This document shows positions 10,138-18,311 of a stretch of DNA of 64,000 nt, piece after piece (position 1 is the first letter of the stretch; every line of letters begins with the position of its first letter). The DNA lies in assembly GCF_002211105.1 (NCBI RefSeq), contig NZ_JPUA01000026.1, positions 208,052 through 272,051 on the forward strand. The letters are read 5' to 3'. This DNA comes from Halomonas campaniensis. Lineage in GTDB: Bacteria > Pseudomonadota > Gammaproteobacteria > Pseudomonadales > Halomonadaceae. A program made the translations under genes and the position numbers. The notes beneath the pieces were generated by a model, which had not been told where the DNA came from, made no database searches, and worked only from the letters and a program-made list of their open reading frames with translations.

Positions 10138-10172
10138 ACGCCACCACCCTGTTAGGGGTGGTGGCGTTTTTT
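10138..10172 (+). terminator. Intrinsic terminator after yceI
   Basis: A 12-bp GC-rich stem (10138-10149 with 10156-10167) and six-base loop followed by a T run. It separates the cytochrome b561/YceI pair from the MATE gene. Confidence 0.9.
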
Positions 10173-10201
10173 GCGTTTAAGGTGAAAATAGGAGAGTTGA
10201 C

Positions 10202-11548
10202 TTGGCAATGGTGATGCAGCAACGCGAGTTGGCAATAACCCTATGGCGTCAAACCTGGCCAATGGCCATCGGGGTGTTGGCGCTATTGGGTTTTCAGCTT
10301 GTTGATAGCGCCTTTATTGCCCGTTTGGGCACCGCACAGCTGGCGGCGCAGTCGTTCACCTTTCCGCTGTCATTTTTGATTATCGGCATTCAAGTGGGTA
10401 TGGGTATCGCTATTGCGGCACTTATTTCCCGGGCGCTAGGCGCAGGGGAAGGTGAGCGGGCGAGGCGCTTAAGCAGTTTGGTGTTAATGGCGGGCGGTGG
10501 CGTGATCGGTCTATTGTCGATCGCCTTATGGCTATTTCATGTGCCCATTTTTCGCCTGTTGGGTGCGGACGCAGCCACGCTCTCGTATATCTACATTTAC
10601 TGGGGGCCTCAGCTGTTATCTGCTTGGCTGGGGGCGCTGCTCTATTTTAGCTATAGCGTCTTTCGCGCCCACGGCGATACCCGTTTGCCGGGCAAAATGA
10701 TGGTGCTGAGTAGCCTCGTTAACCTTGCGCTCGACCCTTTGCTCATCTTTGGGGTCGGCGATTGGGAGGGCTGGGGATTGCCCGGCGCTGCCTGGGCAAC
10801 CGCCATCGCTTTTACAGTGGGGCTGATGGTGACAACGCGTAAATTGCTCAAGCGTCAGTGGGCATCGCAGAAGGGGTTGTGGCTAGAGGCGAAACAGTCG
10901 TGGCGCCCTTTTACAGGCATCGCCGCCCCAGCGATGGTCAGCCAACTGATGCCGCCTTTGGCGGCGATGCTGGCAATCTCAGTGGTGGCGGGGCTGGGTG
11001 AAAGTGAGGTGGCGGCCTGGGGCTTGGCGAGCCGTTTGGAAACGCTTTCGCTGATGGTCATACTGGCTATGACCATGTCGCTGCCGCCGTGGTTAGGACG
11101 CTGCTATGGCGCCGGTGATTGGGGGCAGATTCAGCAGCTTATGCGCTTGGCGGTCAAGGTCGCGCTGGTCTGGCAGCTAAGCCTGGGGGTATTGCTGGCC
11201 CTTGGGGCACCCTGGCTTTCCATGGCCTTAGCGGGTAATCCTGAGGTGCAGAGTGAGTTGACGTTGCTGATTCGCTTTCTGCTGCCCAGCTATGCTGCGC
11301 TGGGCGTCTGTATGCTCGTGGTTTCGGCAGGGAACGCCCTAGGTTGGCCGCTGCGAGCGATGCTGTTATCCAGTGCACGGCTGTTTATTTGCTATTTGCC
11401 CTGTTTATGGCTGGGCTCGCAGTTGTTCGGCTGGTGGGGTCTTGCGGGAGGCGCCGCGGTGGGTAACCTGCTGGCGGGCTTGATGGCGTGGCAGGTCATG
11501 CGGCGTATTCTCTCCCGCCCGCATCGGCAGGCGGGATTCGTTAATTAA
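10202..11548 (+). CDS. MATE-family efflux transporter
   Basis: A 448-residue inner-membrane protein with about 12 hydrophobic helices in two MATE repeats. The N-terminal half has the TWPMAIGVLALLGFQLVDSAFIARLGTAQLAA pattern of the DinF-like branch. MATE proteins export drugs or metabolites using Na+ or H+. The start is uncertain: TTG 10202 is seven bases after GGAG, while ATG 10208 and ATG 10214 are further away. Its stop overlaps the convergent NCS2 gene by four bases. The substrate cannot be told from the sequence. Confidence 0.88.
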   Translation: MAMVMQQRELAITLWRQTWPMAIGVLALLGFQLVDSAFIARLGTAQLAAQSFTFPLSFLIIGIQVGMGIAIAALISRALGAGEGERARRLSSLVLMAGGGVIGLLSIALWLFHVPIFRLLGADAATLSYIYIYWGPQLLSAWLGALLYFSYSVFRAHGDTRLPGKMMVLSSLVNLALDPLLIFGVGDWEGWGLPGAAWATAIAFTVGLMVTTRKLLKRQWASQKGLWLEAKQSWRPFTGIAAPAMVSQLMPPLAAMLAISVVAGLGESEVAAWGLASRLETLSLMVILAMTMSLPPWLGRCYGAGDWGQIQQLMRLAVKVALVWQLSLGVLLALGAPWLSMALAGNPEVQSELTLLIRFLLPSYAALGVCMLVVSAGNALGWPLRAMLLSSARLFICYLPCLWLGSQLFGWWGLAGGAAVGNLLAGLMAWQVMRRILSRPHRQAGFVN

Positions 11549-13029
11549 CGCAGGCGCCCAGCTTCCTGAAAGGAGAAGTAGATAAACAGCAGCGCCATGC
11601 CTAAGTAGCCCATCACGAACTCTGGGGCAGCATTGAATGACAGCTCCGGGGCATGCATTAGCCCGACGAAGGAGAAGCCCGCGGCAATGGCGGCGAAGGC
11701 GGCCGCGCGTCGGAACTGGTGATCAATTACCGACACCGTCATAGCGCCCAAAAGAATGGCCATAAACATCGCTCCCTGGCCCATCACCACAATGGCGCTG
11801 GAAATATCGGTGACGACCTCGCCCGCCCCACGGTTAAAGCGGGTCATCACATAGTTGGCGAAGTAGGGCAGCATGGCCAGCGCCACGGCAGGGTAGTAGC
11901 GTGTGTCGTTGGCTTGAAACGCGGTGGCAATCATCGACATGCCGACAAACACCAAAATCGGAGCGACCACTGAAACGGGGATGATGGCGGCCAGGGCGGC
12001 GATTAAACCGAACATGGTGGCCAGCGCGTAGACAGCGCCGTTGAGCAGGCTGTAGCCGCGGCCAGCACCCATCCATTTGGCCCCCACGGTGGCAATATAG
12101 ACCGGGGTAGGAAACACGCCGCCAAACAGGGCGCCAATCATGGTGCCGGCGCCATCAACCGCTTGGCACTCGCGCACATCGTACTTATCGCCTGCCGCCT
12201 CCATCGCCTCGACGTTGTTCATCGTCTCAATGGCGTTATAGAGCGTGATCGGCAGAACGACGGTCAAGACTGCGAGCATGCTGGTGAACAGTAAACCCAG
12301 CCCTTCAAACCAGGCTAGATTGGGAAGCAGCGGGTAAAAGCCTAGGTGGGTAAAGGCATCGCTAAAGCGTTCGGTACCGGCATCGCCAATCAAATAGGCC
12401 ATGGCGGTACCAATGATGATGGCAAAGAGCGAAGTGGGCAGTTTAAACGGCATGCTCACTCTGGCAACCAGACCAACAATAATGATCGCTAGCACCAGTA
12501 GGCCAATAATCGGCATTTCCAGTGTTTTGAATAGCATTTCACCGGCGATAAAGGTCAGGGCGACACCGGCAACGGCACCCAGCATGGCGGCGCGCGGCAG
12601 GTGATACTGCACCCAGCGGCCAATCACGCTGATGGCGGCTTCGATGGCGCCGCTGATAAAGCAGGCGGCGACGGCTACTTTCCAGGCCATTTCGGCATCA
12701 CCGGTGAGCTGTTTGGCGGGGAGCAGTACGCCGAATAGAAACACAAACATCACCGGGGGTGAGATGCCGTAAGAGAGCGCCGTTACATCGGCACGATTCT
12801 CCTTGCGGGCCAGTCTTGCCGCGCTCCACGCATAGTAGAAATTACCCACCATTACCGCTACCGCAGCACCTGGCAGCACCTGCCCATAGACAATGGAGGA
12901 GGGGAATCCCATGCCCAACATGGTGATGGCAATAATGACAAAGTTGGCAATGTTGTTTTGGAACAGGGCGAAGAACGCGTCAGTATCTTCTTTTTTATAC
13001 CAAGGGTAGTGGGTGCTGGCAGCCGCCAT
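11545..13029 (-). CDS. NCS2-family nucleobase permease (purine-type)
   Basis: A 494-residue membrane protein with about 12 helices. The motif around ALFQNNIANFVI, the ALSYGISPP helix and the MNNVEAMEAAGDKYD segment with its acidic residues identify the NCS2 fold, probably a purine or related solute carrier. The ATG at 13029 has AAGAGG six bases upstream. A 34-residue in-frame extension to 13131 is rejected because it would place the promoter-region palindromes inside the gene. Converges on the MATE gene. Substrate is not resolved. Confidence 0.85.
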   Translation of the reverse strand: MAAASTHYPWYKKEDTDAFFALFQNNIANFVIIAITMLGMGFPSSIVYGQVLPGAAVAVMVGNFYYAWSAARLARKENRADVTALSYGISPPVMFVFLFGVLLPAKQLTGDAEMAWKVAVAACFISGAIEAAISVIGRWVQYHLPRAAMLGAVAGVALTFIAGEMLFKTLEMPIIGLLVLAIIIVGLVARVSMPFKLPTSLFAIIIGTAMAYLIGDAGTERFSDAFTHLGFYPLLPNLAWFEGLGLLFTSMLAVLTVVLPITLYNAIETMNNVEAMEAAGDKYDVRECQAVDGAGTMIGALFGGVFPTPVYIATVGAKWMGAGRGYSLLNGAVYALATMFGLIAALAAIIPVSVVAPILVFVGMSMIATAFQANDTRYYPAVALAMLPYFANYVMTRFNRGAGEVVTDISSAIVVMGQGAMFMAILLGAMTVSVIDHQFRRAAAFAAIAAGFSFVGLMHAPELSFNAAPEFVMGYLGMALLFIYFSFQEAGRLR

Positions 13030-13053
13030 GATAGGCCTCTTGATTATGGTGTG

Positions 13054-13103
13054 TTGTATACAAGGCAACGCTGAGTGTGCCGAAGAGTTGACTGATCGGT
13101 CAA
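13054..13103 (-). promoter_or_regulatory. Two palindromic operator candidates upstream of the NCS2 permease
   Basis: 13088-13103 reads TTGACTGATCGGTCAA, a 16-bp near-perfect palindrome with the geometry of TetR/RutR-type operators (E. coli RutR binds TTGACCANNTGGTCAA). A closely similar site lies before the other purine permease at 32009. 13054-13063 is a second, perfect palindrome, TTGTATACAA, of the kind bound by GntR-family regulators. Both lie 25-75 bases upstream of the start codon. Regulator identity is inference; no rutR-like gene is in the window. Confidence 0.55.
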
Positions 13104-13133
13104 GCGCCCGGTACGCAAAAACGTTCAGCATAC

Positions 13134-13161
13134 AAAAACGCCCAGGAATACCTGGGCGTTT
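13134..13161 (-). terminator. Intrinsic terminator after the aromatic aminotransferase
   Basis: Stem 13139-13146 with 13151-13158 (CGCCCAGG / CCTGGGCG), a four-base loop and, read on the - strand, five T residues. It sits 38 bases after the aminotransferase stop. The T run in the other direction is shorter. Confidence 0.85.
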
Positions 13162-13198
13162 GTAGTGCGGTAGTACTTGTTAAGTACTGGGATGCTAC

Positions 13199-14389
13199 CT
13201 AGTCGTTGACAGCGGCGATCGCTTTGGCCAAGTAGGGCAGGTTCTCCTGGGAGAAGCCTGCTACGTTGGCGCGGCCTGAGCGCACCATGTAGATGCCAAA
13301 CTCATCGCGTAGACGATCCACCTGTTCAGGCGTTAAGCCGGTGTAGGAGAACATGCCCCGCTGCTCTGCCACGCAGGCGTATTTTTCATCCAGCCCGTAA
13401 GGCTTCAGGGCTTCTACGAAGTCGCGACGCAGGGTGTTAATACGGTCGCGCATTTCGGTGAGCTCTTCGCGCCATAGCGCAGTCAGCTCTGGGTCATGAA
13501 GAATCTCGCTGACGATAGCGCCACCGTGAGCAGGCGGATTTGAGTAGTTTTCCCGGGCCACGATCGCGGCCTGTGAGCGAATGTTGTCCATCTGCTCGCT
13601 GTCTTTTGCCACCATGATCAAACAACCGGTACGCTCGCAATAAATACCGAAGTTCTTCGAGCAAGAGCTGGTGATGATCGCTTCGTCGAGGTTTTCTGCC
13701 AGCAGGCGAACGCCGTAAGCGTCCTCGTCCAGCCCTTCGCCAAAGCCCTGATAGGCAAAGTCGATCAACGGCAGCAGCTTACGTTCACGGACGATCTCTA
13801 GCACTTCCTGCCACTGGGCGTGGGAAAGATCAAACCCGGTCGGGTTGTGGCAGCAGGCGTGGAGTACCACCACATCGCCTTCTGGAATGCTTTTCAGCGC
13901 TGTGCGCATACCGTCAAAGTCGAGACGGTTGTCGGGGTCTACATAGGGGTATTTATGCAGTGCAATACCCGCCGCGGTAAAAATACCGTGGTGGTTGGGC
14001 CAGGTTGGGTCGCTTACCCAGATACCTTTGCCCGGCAGCTGTGAAGCGATGAAGTCAGCTGCTAAACGCAGGGCGCCGGTGCCGCCAGGCGACTGGGTAG
14101 CGCTGGCACGGTTGGCTTTCAGTACCGGTGACTCAGCGCCAAACACCATGGGAAGGACTACTTCCCCATAGCTGGGGGCACCGTGAGAACCGATATAGGT
14201 TTTCGTCGTTTCATTCTTGAGCAGGCGAGCTTCTGCTTCCTTAACGGCGCGCATTACCGGCGTATTGCCTTGGGTATCGCGGTAAACACCAACACCTAGA
14301 TCCACTTTTTGCGGATTGGTATCTTTTTTGAAAGCTTCGATCAGCCCGAGAATGGCGTCTCCTGGGACTCGCTCAATATGCTCAAACAT
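13199..14389 (-). CDS. Aromatic amino acid aminotransferase (PhhC/TyrB-like)
   Basis: A 396-residue class I PLP aminotransferase of the Asp/Tyr subgroup. Lys245 in SSCSKNFG is the Schiff-base lysine, Asn182 (CHNPTG) and Asp210 (LIDFAYQG) contact PLP, and the C-terminal arginine motif for the substrate carboxylate is in YMVRSGRANVAG. The aspartate and tyrosine enzymes are hard to tell apart; the aromatic call rests on the adjacent pterin dehydratase gene, whose TAA stop directly abuts this ATG (TAAATG), as in the phhABC operon of Pseudomonas. A terminator follows. Confidence 0.85.
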   Translation of the reverse strand: MFEHIERVPGDAILGLIEAFKKDTNPQKVDLGVGVYRDTQGNTPVMRAVKEAEARLLKNETTKTYIGSHGAPSYGEVVLPMVFGAESPVLKANRASATQSPGGTGALRLAADFIASQLPGKGIWVSDPTWPNHHGIFTAAGIALHKYPYVDPDNRLDFDGMRTALKSIPEGDVVVLHACCHNPTGFDLSHAQWQEVLEIVRERKLLPLIDFAYQGFGEGLDEDAYGVRLLAENLDEAIITSSCSKNFGIYCERTGCLIMVAKDSEQMDNIRSQAAIVARENYSNPPAHGGAIVSEILHDPELTALWREELTEMRDRINTLRRDFVEALKPYGLDEKYACVAEQRGMFSYTGLTPEQVDRLRDEFGIYMVRSGRANVAGFSQENLPYLAKAIAAVND

Positions 14390-14728
14390 TTATTCGGCTA
14401 CCTCGTCGGTTCTGGCGGCAAGAATGAAGTCATTAAGATGCAGGCCTTTAATAGCATGAGACCACCACGTGACGGTGGCTTTGCCCCACTCAGTCACGAT
14501 AACGGGGTGATGGCCAGCCTGCTCGGCAATCTCGCCAACGCTTTGGGTAAACGCCAACGCGCTGGCAAAGTCACGGAATTTAAAACTTCGTGACAGCTTC
14601 ATGATGCCATCGTGCTCGACAATCTGCCACTGGCTGAGGCTTTTTAGCCGCTCTTGGGCTTCATCTTTGCTTAGCGGCTGAGCATCTTTGCTACACGGCT
14701 CACAAATGGCGTCGGCTAGCCTTGTCAT
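14390..14728 (-). CDS. phhB: Pterin-4a-carbinolamine dehydratase
   Basis: A 112-residue protein that dehydrates 4a-hydroxytetrahydropterin so that the cofactor of phenylalanine hydroxylase can be recycled. The active-site pattern is seen in GHHPVIVTEWGKATVTWWSHA and the C-terminal GLHLNDFILAAR. AGGAG lies seven bases before the ATG. It is coupled to the downstream aminotransferase (TAAATG). The hydroxylase gene phhA, which normally precedes phhB, is absent here; the upstream gene is instead a diguanylate cyclase. Confidence 0.93.
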   Translation of the reverse strand: MTRLADAICEPCSKDAQPLSKDEAQERLKSLSQWQIVEHDGIMKLSRSFKFRDFASALAFTQSVGEIAEQAGHHPVIVTEWGKATVTWWSHAIKGLHLNDFILAARTDEVAE

Positions 14729-14758
14729 TGTTTGGCTCCTGCAATGGGGGATTTCCTA

Positions 14759-15661
14759 TCAGCGTATATGGCAAACGCAGTCGCGACCAACGTCTTTGGC
14801 GCTATACAGCGCCTGGTCGGCCCGCTCGATCAGGCTCGTTAGGGGTTCGCCGCAGCGATATTCGGCCACTCCAATACTTAGCGTCACCTGGCCTGGCCCC
14901 ATGCCGAAGTCGTGCACACTGATGGCCTGGCGCAAGCGGTCGGCAAGTGCATGGCATTGCTGCAGCGGCGTGAGCGGCAGCACTACCATGAACTCTTCTC
15001 CTCCCAGCCGAGCCACCATATCTTCACAGCGCAGTAGCGACTGGGTGTGGGTCGCTAACTGTTTAAGCACGTCATCCCCATGTAGGTGGCCCCAGCGGTC
15101 GTTAAGACGTTTAAAGTGATCAATATCGATCATCATGATGGAGAGCGGTGTACCGTGGCGGGTACTAAGCGAAGCAACATGGGTCAAGTGCATCATCAGT
15201 TTGCGCCGATTGGGCAGTTGCGTCAGGGGGTCGGTATCGCATAACTTGCGAAGCCGCTGCTCTTCGCCGACTTGGTCGCTGATGTCCATCATTATGCCGT
15301 TCCACTGCACGCCATCGTCAACGGGCGTGGGTTTGGCGCTTACCGCAATCCAGTGAGGTTTTTCTTTTGGAAACGGAAGCCGAAAGCGTGTGGTGAGAGG
15401 CAGCATCCAGCGCGCTGAGCGCTCTATCGCGGACATTATTTTGGGGTGGTCGTTGCCGGTCAGTTGCTCAACCAGCTGGCCCGCATTTTCGGCAAGCAGC
15501 TCCCGGTCAATATGTTTGAGAGCCACGCCACCGCCCTCTAAATAGGGAAACCGCATATGACCATTGCGCGCACGGTGAAACTGAAAGATAACGCCGGGTA
15601 TGTGGGGTACAAGGTGGTCTGCACTGACTTGCTCGGGTGCGTCTATATCATTCACGGGCAT
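14759..15661 (-). CDS. PAS-like / GGDEF diguanylate cyclase
   Basis: A 300-residue cytoplasmic protein. Residues 1-120 look like a PAS sensor (ending WNGIMMDISDQ), and the C-terminal GGDEF domain has the active GGEEF signature (ARLGGEEFMVV) plus DTDPLTQLPNRR at its start. An RxxD inhibitory site (RCED) sits five residues before GGEEF, so product feedback is expected. It should make cyclic di-GMP from GTP. I prefer ATG 15661 because GGAG precedes it; ATG 15679 has no site. It ends 30 bases before phhB on the same strand and could be co-transcribed with it. Confidence 0.88.
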   Translation of the reverse strand: MPVNDIDAPEQVSADHLVPHIPGVIFQFHRARNGHMRFPYLEGGGVALKHIDRELLAENAGQLVEQLTGNDHPKIMSAIERSARWMLPLTTRFRLPFPKEKPHWIAVSAKPTPVDDGVQWNGIMMDISDQVGEEQRLRKLCDTDPLTQLPNRRKLMMHLTHVASLSTRHGTPLSIMMIDIDHFKRLNDRWGHLHGDDVLKQLATHTQSLLRCEDMVARLGGEEFMVVLPLTPLQQCHALADRLRQAISVHDFGMGPGQVTLSIGVAEYRCGEPLTSLIERADQALYSAKDVGRDCVCHIR

Positions 15662-15773
15662 GCGTGAATCTCCAAACATGTGCCAATTTAAATTCGATCG
15701 TGAAGATTAGCCCTAAATACGTAATCAGGATGTAAGCCATTGCAGACAAAATGAGCATTATCTATATTTTTTT

Positions 15774-15789
15774 AGAATATAGATATTCT
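15774..15789. promoter_or_regulatory. AT-rich 16-bp palindrome between the GGDEF gene and cobA
   Basis: AGAATAT (15774-15780), AG, ATATTCT (15783-15789) is a perfect palindrome in the strongly AT-rich 245-base gap between two divergent genes. It resembles the core of the inverted repeat at 8655-8683, which also contains GAATAT. It could be an operator or only AT-rich promoter DNA. Confidence 0.4.
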
Positions 15790-15906
15790 TTTTTTATATA
15801 CATTCGATTGTCTTCTAAGCAATAGACAAGGCGTTATTGGTATTTAGTGGTAAAATTAATTACTTTTTTGCATATTAAAAATCTTTTTTATTCCTGAGGT
15901 GAATTC

Positions 15907-16728
15907 TTGGAAGCAGGACGAGAGCAAACGTCTCAGCCATACGGCTTGGTAAGTCTAGTGGGCGCGGGCCCTGGCGATCCGGAGTTGTTAACGCTAAAAG
16001 CGTATAAACGCCTTCAGTCCGCTGAAGTGGTGCTTTACGACCGCTTGGTTAGCGATGAAATTATCGCCTTTATACCCAGCGAGGCGCAGCGATTTTATGT
16101 GGGTAAGGCACGCTCGCTGCACAGCGTCCCCCAAGAGGGCATTAATCAAGCGCTTGTGAAGTGGGCCCAGCAGGGTAAGCGCGTCGTGCGCTTGAAAGGC
16201 GGTGATCCGTTCATTTTTGGCCGTGGTGGAGAAGAGCTTGAGGCGTTGGTGGCGGCGCAAGTGAGCGTGGAAGTGATTCCAGGGGTGACAGCAGCCTCAG
16301 GTTGCGCCGCGTATGCAGGGATTCCCTTAACGCATCGCGATCACGCCCAGTCGGTGCGTTTTGTCACCGGGCATTTACAGCAAGGGGAGTGTGAGCTTGA
16401 CTGGGATGCGCTAGCGCGGCCTGGGCAAACCTTAGTGTTTTATATGGGGCTAGGCAGCGTTAGGGTAATCAGCCAAGCGCTGATTGAGCACGGTTTGGCG
16501 CCCGAAACACCGTTGGCGCTCATCGAGCAGGGAACCACCCGCCAACAGCTTACCCACGTTGGTACGTTATTGGCGCTACCTGATGCTTTCTTGGCGGGTC
16601 ATATTAAACCGCCTACGCTAATGATAGTGGGCAGCGTGGTATCCCTGCATACCACACTGGCTTGGTTTGATGCGCATAATGGAGAAGCTTCAGGCTTCCA
16701 TGAGGGAAAGCATCCACCTTCAGGCTAA
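15907..16728 (+). CDS. cobA: Uroporphyrinogen-III C-methyltransferase
   Basis: A 273-residue SAM-dependent methylase that converts uroporphyrinogen III to precorrin-2, the branch point to sirohaem and cobalamin. The glycine-rich SAM loop GAGPGDPELLTLKA opens the protein, followed by LYDRLVS, RLKGGDPFIFGRGGEE and PGVTAASGCAAYAGIPLTHRD, all SUMT signatures. The start is TTG, five bases after GAGGTG; no closer ATG exists before the SAM loop. This is the stand-alone form without the CysG dehydrogenase domain. No nitrite or sulfite reductase gene is next to it here. Confidence 0.93.
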   Translation: MEAGREQTSQPYGLVSLVGAGPGDPELLTLKAYKRLQSAEVVLYDRLVSDEIIAFIPSEAQRFYVGKARSLHSVPQEGINQALVKWAQQGKRVVRLKGGDPFIFGRGGEELEALVAAQVSVEVIPGVTAASGCAAYAGIPLTHRDHAQSVRFVTGHLQQGECELDWDALARPGQTLVFYMGLGSVRVISQALIEHGLAPETPLALIEQGTTRQQLTHVGTLLALPDAFLAGHIKPPTLMIVGSVVSLHTTLAWFDAHNGEASGFHEGKHPPSG

Positions 16729-16916
16729 GCGGTGGGTATGTCTGTTCGAGTGGTAACACTTCTGAAACATTTGTACACGATTTTGCAAACAGACTGGCTA
16801 GATGCAGAGAGCTGTGTATGCTGAAGGGAGAGATCATCCACGGTTAGCGCATTATTTACGTACTTGATTATCGTTAGCTTGGACAAACGTTAGCCTAGAC
16901 CATAGAGGAACGCATA

Positions 16917-18137
16917 ATGTCGGAAGCAAACCACTCGGATCACCAGTCACCAGCCCACAAGCCAGAGCCGGCTAAAAAGTCGGATATGAAAACCTTATTT
17001 CAGGATAACCGGGTAAAAGCCATTGCCGGTATCGCCGCCATTGCGGTTATTTGGGCGATTATGGCCCAGTCCAATGCAGGCTCCCGCCAGGATCGCGTTG
17101 ATAGTCTTGAAGAGCAGCTCGCCAGCGCTGAGCAAGAGAACAGCCAAATGAGCCAGCGTATTAACGAAATCGAGGAAGCTGAAAGCAATTTAGCTGCCCT
17201 TCAGGAGGAGATGGCATCCCTGGAAGCGCAGCAGCAAGAAGCGAGTTCGTCGCTTGAAAGTGCTCAAGGTAACGTCAGTGATGTAGAGTCGCGTTTAGAA
17301 GAGCTTGAGTCTGAGCGAGCTGCGCTGGAAGAAGAAGTTGCCTCGCTTAATGACCAAGTAGAGAGCGCTGAGAGCGAAATGACCGCGTTGCGCGAAGAGC
17401 GTGACGAAATAACCAGTACTCGGGATGAGGCGGAGAGCGCCCTCCAGCAAGTAGAGGAGGCGCGTTCTAGCGCTGAAGAAGCTCGCCAGGAAGCTGAGGC
17501 TGCCCGTCAGGAAGCTGAGCAGCAGCGCCAAGACGCGGTTGAAGAGCTGGGTGCTACTCAAGAAGAGTTATCTTCGCTTGAAGAACAGATTAGCCAAGCC
17601 AACGAACAGCTAAGCAGCTTGGAAGAAGAAATTTCGGCTGCTCAAAGCGAGCTTGATGAGCTAAAAAATGAGCGTGATTCACTCACTAGCGAGCGCGATG
17701 AGCTGCAAAATGATGTTGATTCGCTAACGGCGCTACGCGAAGAGGAAGAGCAGAGTCTGAGTCAGGTGCGCGGTGAGCTGGATGACGTAATGGTCGCTCT
17801 GGATATGGGGCGCGAAGAAGTGGCCAGCGTCGAGAGTGATATCGAGCAGCGTGAAAATCAACTGGAGCGTTTGGAGAGCCAGTTAAGCGAATGGCGCGAT
17901 GAACTGTCGACTCTCGATAGCCGTTTGGCCGATGCGGAACAGTCCGCAAGTGAGGCTACCTCATCCGCACAGGGCAGTTCTTCACAGAACGGCGGTTCTG
18001 AAAACTCTTCAACAACAGAGGAGAGTTCAACAGAGAAGAGTTCGTCAGATCAAGACGCTTCAAATGAGAGCTCTTCAAATGAGAGCGCCAATGATAGCGA
18101 TGGTGGTAGTGAAGAGTCTCAGCAAAACGCTGGATAA
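16917..18137 (+). CDS. Membrane-anchored coiled-coil protein with Ser-rich tail
   Basis: No function is recognised. The 406-residue, strongly acidic chain has a polar N terminus, one hydrophobic helix at about residues 35-50 (AIAGIAAIAVIWAIMAQS), then roughly 290 residues of Glu/Ser/Leu/Gln heptads predicted as a long coiled coil, and a 65-residue low-complexity tail of Ser, Glu, Asn and Asp. The helix orientation suggests the coiled coil is periplasmic. GAGGAA precedes the ATG. A hairpin follows, then the Mrp gene. It could be an envelope spacer or scaffold; similarity searches with coiled coils give false hits. Confidence 0.7.
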   Translation: MSEANHSDHQSPAHKPEPAKKSDMKTLFQDNRVKAIAGIAAIAVIWAIMAQSNAGSRQDRVDSLEEQLASAEQENSQMSQRINEIEEAESNLAALQEEMASLEAQQQEASSSLESAQGNVSDVESRLEELESERAALEEEVASLNDQVESAESEMTALREERDEITSTRDEAESALQQVEEARSSAEEARQEAEAARQEAEQQRQDAVEELGATQEELSSLEEQISQANEQLSSLEEEISAAQSELDELKNERDSLTSERDELQNDVDSLTALREEEEQSLSQVRGELDDVMVALDMGREEVASVESDIEQRENQLERLESQLSEWRDELSTLDSRLADAEQSASEATSSAQGSSSQNGGSENSSTTEESSTEKSSSDQDASNESSSNESANDSDGGSEESQQNAG

Positions 18138-18187
18138 TAAGAGGCTAGAAAGTAGGGCGGTTAGGGGCCTTTCGCGCCAGTAACCTA

Positions 18188-18222
18188 AGGGCGGATGTCG
18201 GAGAACCGGCATCCGCCCTCTT
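18188..18222 (+). terminator. Hairpin between the coiled-coil gene and mrp
   Basis: A perfect 14-bp stem (18188-18201 with 18206-18219) and a four-base loop, followed by a T-rich but interrupted tail (CTTGTTGT). It is probably the terminator of the coiled-coil gene. Confidence 0.7.
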
Positions 18223-18311
18223 GTTGTAGGTTTATGATTGGGACTGTGAAGCGTATCATTCACTCAACGTTAATTTCAGAAAGTAAAAGCCTAAACGAGG
18301 AGTGCCATTGA

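Noticed and set aside
11545..13131. Long start (13131) for the NCS2 permease
   Set aside because: The extra 34 residues would cover operator-like palindromes, and the ATG at 13029 has a good ribosome site.
16917..18137. Chromosome-segregation SMC-like or M-protein-like assignment of the coiled-coil gene
   Set aside because: Similarity would come from heptad composition alone; there is no ATPase head or wall-anchor motif.
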